From: Gemmatimonadota bacterium
GTDB taxonomy: Bacteria; Gemmatimonadota; Gemmatimonadetes; Gemmatimonadales; GWC2-71-9
Reading direction: 5' to 3'
Assembly: GCA_003221075.1 (NCBI GenBank)
Contig: QHUF01000120.1
Coordinates: forward strand, 1 to 17,397
Length of the DNA: 17,397 bases
In this document: positions 6,934 to 14,326 of the stretch, piece by piece
Layout: each line of letters opens with the position of its first letter
Position numbering within the stretch: the stretch's first letter is position 1
Position numbers and translations under genes: made by a program
The notes under the pieces: model-generated
The model's database searches: none
What the model saw: only the letters and a program-made list of their open reading frames with translations
What the model was told of the DNA's origin: nothing

Positions 6934-8151
6934 TCAGGCGGTTGCCGCCACCACCGGCTCGTGGGGGCGCTCGCGGAATGCCAGCAGCCCCGCCACCGCT
7001 ACGACACCCGCGGCAAGCAGGAACGGCACACCGTGCCCCAGTGTAGCAAAGGTGAGCGTGGCGCCAACGGGTCCGACGATACTCATAATACCGCGGAAGG
7101 TCTGCTGCGCCCCCATCACCAATCCCAGCTCGTGCCGATCGGTCCGCTGGCTCACGAGCGAAGTCGATGCCGGGAACAGCAAGGCCGTCCCCATCGGCAC
7201 CAGTATGAGAAATAGAATGAAGAAGGGCATGGCCCGTACCGGCGACAGCACGCCCGCCGGCAAGGGCATCAGCGCGAGGCCGAGGAGCAGCGAGATGGTC
7301 CCGATCTGCATGGTGCGGATCTCACCGTACCGGGCGTTGAACCACCCCACGAGGGTGGCGCGCATGAGCACGCCGACAACACCGAAGATGGGGAAGAAAT
7401 ACCCGATGGTGCGCGCGCTGATCGCGAACGTGTCCTTGAGGTACAGCGCCAGGACGCCGATGACGACGTTGAGTGCGAGCATCCCCACGACGTAAATCCA
7501 GATGACGCGATGCGCCGGTGTGGTTGGCTGACGAATGATCTCGACCAGCGCCTGTTGTACAGATCGGCCCTCGGGCACAACGAAATGTCCGCTCGGGCTG
7601 CGCGCGTGTGCCGCCCGCGACTCGGGCAGCCACTTCCAGGCGAAGAAGACGTTGATCAGCACCATCGCCGCCGCGACGAGTCCCGGTGCTTCGCGGCCGA
7701 AGTTGTACGCCGCCGACCCGATGAACGGGCCGATCACGACGCCCGCGCTGGTCGCGGCCGACAGCCAGCCGAGGGCTTTGGCGCGCTCCTTAGGCTGCAT
7801 GGTGTCGGCGACATAGGCTTGCGCGACGCCGGTCGTCCCGCCGCCGAGTCCCTGCACGATCCGCGACGCGAACAACATCCAGAGGCTGGTGGCGAACCCG
7901 AAGATGACGTACGCAAACGCCGAGGCGCCCAGACCGATGAGCATCGCGGGCCGGCGACCGTAGCGGTCGGAGAACTTGCCCCAGATCGGCGACGAGATGA
8001 GCTGCGCAACCGCGAACGATGCGATCAGCGGCCCGACCAGCCATTCCGGCGCCTTGAGATCGAGCGCGTAGAACGGCATCAGCGGCGCGACGAGCATCAG
8101 GCCCATCATGTCGACGAAGCAGACGGCCATCAGGACCCAGAGTCGCTTCAT
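6934..8151 (-). CDS. MFS transporter, DHA1/TetA-like
   Basis: A 405-aa inner-membrane protein with about twelve hydrophobic segments. Motif A between helices 2 and 3 is GKFSDRYGRRP (58-68). The antiporter motif C in helix 5 is GVVIGPFIGS (137-146). Acidic D14 lies in helix 1 (FVDMMGLMLVAPLMP), as in TetA-like drug:proton antiporters. Export of a small molecule driven by the proton gradient is therefore likely, but the substrate is unknown and a resistance role should not be assumed. Its start codon overlaps the stop of the upstream ABC permease by 4 bp (ATGA), which indicates translational coupling with the importer genes. Confidence 0.88.
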   Translation of the reverse strand: MKRLWVLMAVCFVDMMGLMLVAPLMPFYALDLKAPEWLVGPLIASFAVAQLISSPIWGKFSDRYGRRPAMLIGLGASAFAYVIFGFATSLWMLFASRIVQGLGGGTTGVAQAYVADTMQPKERAKALGWLSAATSAGVVIGPFIGSAAYNFGREAPGLVAAAMVLINVFFAWKWLPESRAAHARSPSGHFVVPEGRSVQQALVEIIRQPTTPAHRVIWIYVVGMLALNVVIGVLALYLKDTFAISARTIGYFFPIFGVVGVLMRATLVGWFNARYGEIRTMQIGTISLLLGLALMPLPAGVLSPVRAMPFFILFLILVPMGTALLFPASTSLVSQRTDRHELGLVMGAQQTFRGIMSIVGPVGATLTFATLGHGVPFLLAAGVVAVAGLLAFRERPHEPVVAATA

Positions 8152-9779
8152 CGCCGCGCTCCCACACCGAGCACCACCGCGCTGACGAGCATCAAGACCA
8201 CTCCGAACGCCGCGGCCACCCCGGTCTCGGCAAGCCTGAGGCTCGACAGGATTTCGATCGACACGGGCCGCGTCTCATAGGTATAGAGCACGATCGACGC
8301 TACGATATCGCCGAGCCCCGCGACAAACGCGAGGCTCGCCCCGGCCGCCAGGCCGGGCTTGAGCTGCGGCAGCGTGACGCGGGTGAGCGTGCGCCAGCGC
8401 CCCGCGCCGAGACTCGCCGCCGCCTCTTCGAGCGACGGATCGAGCTGCCGATACGCAGCGAGGATGCCGCGCCCGGTGAGCGGCAGGGCGCGAACGAGAT
8501 AGGCGAGGGGCAGAATGACCGCGGTCCCCACCAGGACGAATCGCAGCTGGAGCGGCGCGTGCACGCTGAACGTGATCGCGAGGGCGATCGCGAACACCGT
8601 ACCCGGCAGGGCCCACGGCAGCGCCAGCAGTGCTTCGATCGCGCGACGGAGCGCGACGCGCCGCCGCACCACCAACCACCCTCCCGCCAGCGCCAGCGCG
8701 ACAGCCACCGCCGTGCTCACCGACGCCATCCAGAGTGAGTTCCACATCGGGCGCAGCCGTTCGGGTTCGGAAAACAGCCGGCGGTAATTGTCGAGATTGA
8801 TCACCGGTGGCAGGATCTCCGTCGTCCAGGCGCCGTAGGGGACCAACGACACAAGGAGCAGCGTCAGATGCGGCAGCAGCAGCAGCACGGCGAGAGCCCA
8901 TCCCGCGATGGTAGCCAGCCGGCGCACACCCGCGCGCTGAATCGGCCGCGGCCGGGGCGCGATGCCCTTCCCCAGCGCGACCAGAATATCGTCCCCCTCG
9001 GTGCGTCGCAGGATGATCAGCCCCACCACGGCCACCAGCGCCAGCGCGACCGTCTCGACCATCGCGAGCGGCAAATCGCCGTTCAGCTTCGTCGCCACGA
9101 TCTGCGTCGTCATGACGCGAAACCCGCCGCCAAAGATGTACGGGGCGCTGAACGAGCCGAGCGCGGTCATGAACGTCAGCATGGCGGCGCCGACGAGCGA
9201 GGGACGGAGGAGCGGGATGATCACGCGGCGGACCGTCGCCCAAGTGGAGGCGCCCAATGCCTGCGCCGCCTCGAGCATGGAGACGTCGAGCTTGGCGAGC
9301 CCCGCGCGCGTGAACAGATAGAAGTAGACGTACATCGAGTACGCGTGGACGAGCAGGATGGCCGCCGGTCCCTGGAGCCGCCACGGCGCGTTCTGGAGGT
9401 GGAGCAGCGCCTGGATCGCGCGGGCGACGAATCCCGACTCGCCGTACAGAAAGAGGAAGGCGATCACGCCCACCAGCGGCGGCAGCACGACCGGCAGCGC
9501 GATGAGCGCGCCGAGGGTTTTCCGGCCCGGGAAATCGAACCACTCGAACAGAAACGCGAGCGGGATGCCGATCGCCGCCGCCAGAATGACGCTCAGCAGG
9601 GATATCCAGACGCTGGCCCAGAGCGCGGCCCACTCGCCGGGCCGCGTGAGGAACTCCCGCAGCGCCATGGGATGCGCCGCTTCGGACCCGACGATGAGAA
9701 TGGGATAGATCACCAGCCAGGCGAGCAGCAGCATCAGCGCCGCCGCCGTGATCTCGGATCTCCGCAGCCGCACCGTCAC
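8148..9779 (-). CDS. Fused double-domain ABC importer permease (Fe/thiamine type)
   Basis: A 543-aa membrane subunit with two BPD_transp_1 halves in one chain, about twelve membrane helices in all. Each half carries an EAA loop that docks to the ATPase: EAAQALGASTWATVRRVIIP (around 170-189) and EEAAASLGAGRWRTLTRVTLP (around 451-471). Fused permeases of this kind are typical of the FbpB/SfuB/ThiP group, which serves ferric iron, thiamine and some phosphate-ester importers. It starts at GTG 9779, overlapping the ATPase stop by 4 bp (GTGA), and ends overlapping the MFS start. Assignment to the group is firm; the substrate is not determined. Confidence 0.9.
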   Translation of the reverse strand: MTVRLRRSEITAAALMLLLAWLVIYPILIVGSEAAHPMALREFLTRPGEWAALWASVWISLLSVILAAAIGIPLAFLFEWFDFPGRKTLGALIALPVVLPPLVGVIAFLFLYGESGFVARAIQALLHLQNAPWRLQGPAAILLVHAYSMYVYFYLFTRAGLAKLDVSMLEAAQALGASTWATVRRVIIPLLRPSLVGAAMLTFMTALGSFSAPYIFGGGFRVMTTQIVATKLNGDLPLAMVETVALALVAVVGLIILRRTEGDDILVALGKGIAPRPRPIQRAGVRRLATIAGWALAVLLLLPHLTLLLVSLVPYGAWTTEILPPVINLDNYRRLFSEPERLRPMWNSLWMASVSTAVAVALALAGGWLVVRRRVALRRAIEALLALPWALPGTVFAIALAITFSVHAPLQLRFVLVGTAVILPLAYLVRALPLTGRGILAAYRQLDPSLEEAAASLGAGRWRTLTRVTLPQLKPGLAAGASLAFVAGLGDIVASIVLYTYETRPVSIEILSSLRLAETGVAAAFGVVLMLVSAVVLGVGARR

Positions 9780-10747
9780 AGCGCGATCACGCGCGTCGCT
9801 TCGACGTACACGCGCTCGCCCACCTTCGCGGCGTCCGGCTCGGCCAGCACCTCGAAGCGCTCGTGCTCGTCATCCTCGACCACGAAAAACGCCGCGGCGC
9901 CGATGTAGCGCCGCTCGCGTACGACACCCGGGAGGCCGGCTCCGGCAAATCGCAGTCGCTCGGGTCGCACCACGAGGACGCCGGTGCCGTTGGCACCGAG
10001 CGCCCGCGCGGCCTTGCCTCGAAACACATTGGCGCGACCCACGAACGTCGCGACAAAGAGATTGACGGGGTGCTCATACAGCTCGTCGGGCGCGCCAACC
10101 TGCTCGAGGCGCCCCTGGTTGATCACGGCGATGCGGTCGCCGAGGTCGAACGCCTCTTCCTGCTCGTGCGTCACGAACACCGTCGTGATGCCGACGCGCT
10201 TGATGACCTCACGCAGCTCGTGGCGCGTGCGCTCGCGCAACGCCGGGTCGAGGTTCGAGAGGGGCTCGTCGAGCATTAACACGCGCGGCTCGGGTGCCAG
10301 CGCGCGCGCGAGCGCCACACGCTGCTGTTGGCCGCCGGACAGCTCGTGCACTTTGCGTTTTTCGTAGCCCGCCAGATCGACGAGTGTGAGCGCTGCAGAG
10401 ATTTTTTGCTTGGCTCGTCCCTCGTCCCCCTTCCCCTTTCCGTGCAGTCCAAAGCCGACGTTCTCGCCGACGTCCAAATGGGGAAACAGGGCGTAGTGCT
10501 GAAACACCATGCCGAAGCGGCGCTGCGCGGGCGGCACCGCTGTCACATCCTCACCCGCCACCGCGACGCGGCCCCCGTCCGCCGTCTCGAAGCCGGCCAG
10601 CAGGCGCAGCATGGTCGTCTTGCCGCTCCCCGACGGCCCGAGCAGCGCCAGAATCTCTCCCTGGGCGATGTCGAGCGAGATCGGACCGACGGTGACGCCG
10701 GCGCGCCACCGTTTCTCGATCGCCTGAATCTGAAGAAACCCGCTCAC
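9776..10747 (-). CDS. ABC importer ATP-binding protein (FbpC/PotA type)
   Basis: A 323-aa ATPase from GTG 10747, chosen because it overlaps the binding-protein stop as GTGA. The open frame runs on to 10870, but that extension reads through the binding-protein gene. Motifs: Walker A GPSGSGKT (37-44), Q83 in FQHYALFPHL, signature LSGGQQQR (136-143), Walker B VLMLDE (D160-E161), H-loop H194 in VTHEQEEAF. A C-terminal TOBE/OB region begins after about residue 240 (VRPERLRFAG). This is the layout of the iron/polyamine/sugar importer ATPases. Between the Q-loop and signature lies a Gly/Lys-rich segment (HGKGKGDEGRAKQK) encoded by a purine-rich tract. Confidence 0.9.
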   Translation of the reverse strand: MSGFLQIQAIEKRWRAGVTVGPISLDIAQGEILALLGPSGSGKTTMLRLLAGFETADGGRVAVAGEDVTAVPPAQRRFGMVFQHYALFPHLDVGENVGFGLHGKGKGDEGRAKQKISAALTLVDLAGYEKRKVHELSGGQQQRVALARALAPEPRVLMLDEPLSNLDPALRERTRHELREVIKRVGITTVFVTHEQEEAFDLGDRIAVINQGRLEQVGAPDELYEHPVNLFVATFVGRANVFRGKAARALGANGTGVLVVRPERLRFAGAGLPGVVRERRYIGAAAFFVVEDDEHERFEVLAEPDAAKVGERVYVEATRVIAL

Positions 10748-11841
10748 TGGCCCTTTCCCGTGCCGCGCACGTGCTGGTCCCACCAGCGCATCCAGTCCGG
10801 ACCCTGCTCCGCCAGGCGATTCCAATCCACGTCGGCCACGACCATACGGCGACGGACGTCGCGCACCCACTCGGGCAGTGAGTCGGCGGGCAGATCGAGC
10901 CGCGCGGGCAACCGGTAGACTTCGCGCGCGGCCGCCAGCTGCATCTCGACGCTGCCGACGAAATCGACGTAGGCGCGAGCCGCGGTGAGATGCTTGGCGC
11001 CGCGCACCACGGCGATCCCATCTTCGATCGCGACCGTGCCGCTTTTGGGAAAGACGTAACCGACCGGCATGCCGCGCCGCCGGCTGATCAGGACGTCCGG
11101 CAGATCCCAGACCGTGATCAGTCCCTCCTGGCGCGCGATCTTTTCGCTCACCAGAGCCGGGTTTTGCTCATAGACTTTCGTCTGCCCGTCGAGCCGGCGC
11201 AGCCACGCGAATCCGGCGCTCGTGTCAGCCGATTGCTTCATCCCGCGGAGGATGATGAAGCCGAACACCGCCCGCATGGTGCCGCTCGCGAGCGGGTCCC
11301 GGATGATCAGCTTCCCTCTCCATTTCGGATCGAGCAGGTCGTCCCAATCCTGCGGCGCCTCCTCCGCTTTGACGACTTTCTCTGCGTACAGGAAAGCCAC
11401 CGGCGTCTCGTACGCCGCGAAGTAGCAATCGCCGCCGCCGCGCCCGCGCGGCGCGATGGCATCGGCCCACACGGGGCGCCGGCAGTCGAGCAGCGAGTCG
11501 CGCGCGGCCTGGGCGAGGACCAGCGACGGCCCGCCGAACCACACGTCCGCTTGCGGATTGGCGCGCTCCGAGCGCAGGCGGTCGTAGACGTCCTGAGAGC
11601 CCATGTCCAGCCAGCGCACGTCGATGTCGGGATGGAGAGTCTCGAAGCGGTGCTCGAAGAGCGTGAGCAGATCCCGGCCGTGGTGGCTGTAGACGACCAA
11701 TGGGGTGCGGTGGTCACGCGAACAACCGCTGAGGAGGAGCAGCAACAAGAATGCGAAATGCGAAATGTGGAATGCGGAATTGAATTGTAGACATCCATTC
11801 CGCATTTCGAATTCCACATTTCGCATTGTATTACGGAACAT
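10744..11841 (-). CDS. ABC importer solute-binding lipoprotein (family 1, iron/AfuA-like)
   Basis: A 365-aa periplasmic binding protein. A hydrophobic stretch LLLLLL ends in a lipobox LSGC with the lipidated Cys at residue 40, followed by the mature domain (VVYSHHGRDLLTLFEHRF, ADVWFGGPS, VGYVFPKSGTVAIEDGIAVV), typical of ferric-iron/AfuA-type binding proteins. The ATG at 11841 overlaps the PIG-L stop by 11 bp; ATGs at 11826 and 11805 are alternatives. Residues 5-31, including FNSAFHISHFAF, are encoded by a palindromic repeat (11750-11827), so most of the region before the Leu run of the signal peptide is repeat-derived. There is no usable start between the repeat and the Leu run except a TTG that would leave a signal too short. 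Substrate could be ferric iron, a phosphate ester or another anion. Confidence 0.88.
   Translation of the reverse strand: MFRNTMRNVEFEMRNGCLQFNSAFHISHFAFLLLLLLSGCSRDHRTPLVVYSHHGRDLLTLFEHRFETLHPDIDVRWLDMGSQDVYDRLRSERANPQADVWFGGPSLVLAQAARDSLLDCRRPVWADAIAPRGRGGGDCYFAAYETPVAFLYAEKVVKAEEAPQDWDDLLDPKWRGKLIIRDPLASGTMRAVFGFIILRGMKQSADTSAGFAWLRRLDGQTKVYEQNPALVSEKIARQEGLITVWDLPDVLISRRRGMPVGYVFPKSGTVAIEDGIAVVRGAKHLTAARAYVDFVGSVEMQLAAAREVYRLPARLDLPADSLPEWVRDVRRRMVVADVDWNRLAEQGPDWMRWWDQHVRGTGKGQ
11750..11827. repeat. Palindromic AATGCGAAATG-type repeat inside a coding sequence
   Basis: A left arm at 11757-11780 and a right arm at 11797-11827 are reverse complements except for a 7-base insertion (TTCGAAA) in one arm. 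The loop between them is about 16 bases. A partial extra copy of AATGCGAAATG begins at 11750. AT-rich units such as GAAATGCG contrast with the surrounding GC-rich DNA. The element spans the coding start of the binding lipoprotein gene and ends 4 bp before the PIG-L stop codon. It resembles dispersed intergenic palindromes (REP-like); whether other copies exist cannot be seen here. Confidence 0.85.
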
Positions 11842-14326
11842 TGTTCCTTTTCAGCCCGAGGAGATTCATAAAGAGCCGATACGCCCCCGGCACTCCCGCC
11901 GGGAGCTGCCGGAAGAAGCTCAATCCCGTGTAGACATAGGTCCCTCGGCCGAGCGGCGCGATCAGCAGGCCACCCTTCAGCTCCGCCGGTGGACTGGGGG
12001 GAGGATCGTGAGTCTCGAGCACCGGCACATAGGTCGTGTCCCACGTGTGCGCGAAATAGAGTCCCCGTTCCTGCACCCAGCCCCGCCAGTCACCGTCACC
12101 GATGGCATTGGGATAATGAAAGACGGCGTGGGTGGGATCGAGCTCGGTCACCGGCGCGTTCTCTTCCGTCACGCGGTCGTGGGGACGTGCGATGGTCAGC
12201 GGATACGGCGCGAATCCGCCGTCGACAAACGGATACTGCTGGTACTGAACGATCACGAGACCGCCGTTCCTCCCGTAGTCGAGCAGCCGCCCATTGTTGG
12301 CGACGAGCGCCGGTTCGGTTTCGTAGGCGCGGCTGCCGATCACGATGGCGTCGTAGCGCGACAGGTCGCCGCGCGCGAGCGAATCGGCGCCGATGAGCTC
12401 GACCGGCACGCCGATGGCCAGCAGCGCCTCGGGAACGCGGTCGGCGGCGCCGCGCACGTAGCCGACGTGCGACAATCCCGGCAACGCGACTCGCGCCGCG
12501 CGGATCTGCGCGACCGAGGGCCTGGTCAGCGCGCGGGGCCGGATGTGCGGATAGTCGATGATTTCCAACCAACCGGACCCGGCGCGGAGATCGTACGCGC
12601 CCGGCTTGATGCTGTCCCCCGTCGGCGGCGCGACCGTGACCAGGACGCTTTTCGTCTCGTCTTCGCGCGTGAACGCGAGACTTTCAGGCGGGACCGGTGG
12701 CCACCCGGCGGGCGGGGTAACGGCGGTGCGGACGGATGCCGGCCCGCGCGCGCGATTGGTCACCGTGACGGTGAAGTGCCGCGGCTCGCGCGATCCCCCG
12801 TCGATGGGCCAGAGCAGCTCGTCCGGCGCGATCGCGACGTCGACGTCCCGAGTGACAAAGAGCGGACGCCGGACCTCGCCGATCGCCTGGTCGCGGTAGC
12901 GATAGACGACTTCGCGCGTCAGGGCCACCGACTCCCCACCGATGAACAGGCGCACGCGCGCCGTGACGGGTGGCGGCTCGAACGGCAGGCCGCGCACGTC
13001 CGGCGATGCCGTCGACCAGTCGTACAGACCGCCGCGATTGGTGAGCGGACGACGCAAGAAATACGGCTGGGTCCGCTCGGCATCCTTCGCCACGGTCAGC
13101 ACGAAACGGCGCGTGAGCAACGTGCCGGGTGCGACGGTTGGCGCACCGAGCTCCATCCGCTCGAGACTCCATCCCGCGGGAGCGGGGACCGCAATGCTGT
13201 CCACGCGCACCGCGCTGTCGCCGGCGTTCCAGACGGTCACTTCGATCTGCAGGCGCTCGCCCGGCGTGACGATCCCGTCATCCGCCGTTCCATCGATGGT
13301 CACGCCCGCGGCAGTCGCAATCGCGCGCTCGAGCAACCCGCGCTGCACCGTGTCGGCGGTCCCGACGAGCCGGAGCGCCCGGACCAGATACGGAAGCGTG
13401 GTGGAGGGACGCCACGGTGTCAGCGCCAAACGCGCGGAGTCGATGAGCGCTGGGTAACCCGCAACGTGAATTGCGGTATCCACGCCCCCAAAGATCGAGG
13501 TCTCGGCACCCCCAGTCCCCGATCCCAAACCCCCAGTCCCTGTTCTAGTCGCCAGCAGTGCGACTCCGGACGCCGCCGGACCGGGCCGTTGCAACTGGCC
13601 CATGTCCTGGGACCGATGGCGGCTGCGGCTCGCCATCGCGACCTGGAAATACGATTGCCCGAGGATGGGATCGAGGGTGCCGACCGGGAGGGTCAGTGTG
13701 GTGGCGGTGGGATCGCCGCGGGTTGAGCGGTAGAACTTCTGCGGCCCCCAGGTAGAATCGCGCAGCAGGTCGAACGCCTGCCGCGCGAGAATCGCCGAAA
13801 CCTGGTGGTGCCCATGGCCGTCGGCCGGCGTCCCGGAGAAAACCGCGATGATGATTTGCGGCCGGAACCGCCGGATGATGTCGACCACGTCTTTGAGGAT
13901 CGAGTCGCGCGGCCAGAAGCGGAACGTCTCCTCGACCGACTTGGAAAACCCGAAATCGTACGCGCGCGTGAAGAACTGGCGCGCGCCGTCGAGCTCGCGG
14001 GCGGCGAGCAACTCTTCGGTTCGGATGATGCCGAGCTCGGGGCCAAGCTCGGGGCCGATCAAGTTCTGGCCGCCTTCCCCGCGCGTGAGCGACAGGTAGG
14101 CGGCCTGCGCGCCCATCCCGCGGGATAGCAACACCAGGAGCTGGGTGTCTTCGTCGTCGGGATGCGCGCCGATCATCAGCACGCGCTTGTTGCTGCCGAG
14201 CTGGCGCAGGGCGCTCGCCAGCGCAGCGACGCCGCCGGTGCCGGACGGGGAGAGCTGTCCCTGTGAGGCACGGGCGGCGCCGAAGCTCAGGAGGAGCCCG
14301 AGCAGCCAGGCGAGAGTGATTCTCAC
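11831..14326 (-). CDS. Secreted PIG-L family deacetylase with C-terminal Ig-like and amidotransferase-like regions
   Basis: An 831-aa protein from GTG 14326, which overlaps the amidohydrolase stop as TAGTG. A signal peptide (MRITLAWLLGLLLSFGAARA) is followed by a PIG-L/LmbE zinc deacetylase domain (about 45-320) with HPDDE at 55-59 and a second metal/His site DGHGHHQ (169-175). The family removes acetyl groups from N-acetylglucosamine-type sugars. Residues about 345-580 are beta-rich, with two Ig/NEW3-like stretches (for example GERLQIEVTVWNAG and PRHFTVTVTNRA). The last 210 residues look like a Rossmann or class I amidotransferase/ThuA-like fold (YDAIVIGSRAYE, GGLVIVQYQQYPF), probably non-catalytic. 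A G-rich tandem repeat is inserted in frame at residues 262-273. It is much longer than minimal PIG-L proteins (about 230 aa). The sugar substrate is unknown. Confidence 0.88.
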   Translation of the reverse strand: MRITLAWLLGLLLSFGAARASQGQLSPSGTGGVAALASALRQLGSNKRVLMIGAHPDDEDTQLLVLLSRGMGAQAAYLSLTRGEGGQNLIGPELGPELGIIRTEELLAARELDGARQFFTRAYDFGFSKSVEETFRFWPRDSILKDVVDIIRRFRPQIIIAVFSGTPADGHGHHQVSAILARQAFDLLRDSTWGPQKFYRSTRGDPTATTLTLPVGTLDPILGQSYFQVAMASRSRHRSQDMGQLQRPGPAASGVALLATRTGTGGLGSGTGGAETSIFGGVDTAIHVAGYPALIDSARLALTPWRPSTTLPYLVRALRLVGTADTVQRGLLERAIATAAGVTIDGTADDGIVTPGERLQIEVTVWNAGDSAVRVDSIAVPAPAGWSLERMELGAPTVAPGTLLTRRFVLTVAKDAERTQPYFLRRPLTNRGGLYDWSTASPDVRGLPFEPPPVTARVRLFIGGESVALTREVVYRYRDQAIGEVRRPLFVTRDVDVAIAPDELLWPIDGGSREPRHFTVTVTNRARGPASVRTAVTPPAGWPPVPPESLAFTREDETKSVLVTVAPPTGDSIKPGAYDLRAGSGWLEIIDYPHIRPRALTRPSVAQIRAARVALPGLSHVGYVRGAADRVPEALLAIGVPVELIGADSLARGDLSRYDAIVIGSRAYETEPALVANNGRLLDYGRNGGLVIVQYQQYPFVDGGFAPYPLTIARPHDRVTEENAPVTELDPTHAVFHYPNAIGDGDWRGWVQERGLYFAHTWDTTYVPVLETHDPPPSPPAELKGGLLIAPLGRGTYVYTGLSFFRQLPAGVPGAYRLFMNLLGLKRNNVP
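13508..13540 (-). repeat. In-frame G-rich direct repeat with quadruplex motif
   Basis: ACCCCCAGTCCC occurs at 13508-13519 and again at 13529-13540, a 21-bp period, so the coding strand carries two copies of GGGACTGGGGGT separated by 9 bp. Five G-runs (3, 5, 3, 4 and 5 G) with 3-base loops (ACT, TTT, ATC, ACT) fit the classical G-quadruplex pattern on the minus (coding, mRNA) strand. It encodes GTGGLGSGTGG in the PIG-L protein. Confidence 0.85.

Noticed and set aside
10748..10870. N-terminal extension of the importer ATPase
   Set aside because: It reads through the 3' end of the binding-protein gene in another frame; the GTGA overlap at 10744-10747 marks the natural start.
11705..13726. Long plus-strand reading frame (673 aa) opposite the PIG-L and lipoprotein genes
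   Set aside because: Arg/His/Asp-rich composition without any domain is typical of antisense frames in GC-rich DNA; the minus strand carries a clear deacetylase with HPDDE and a signal peptide.
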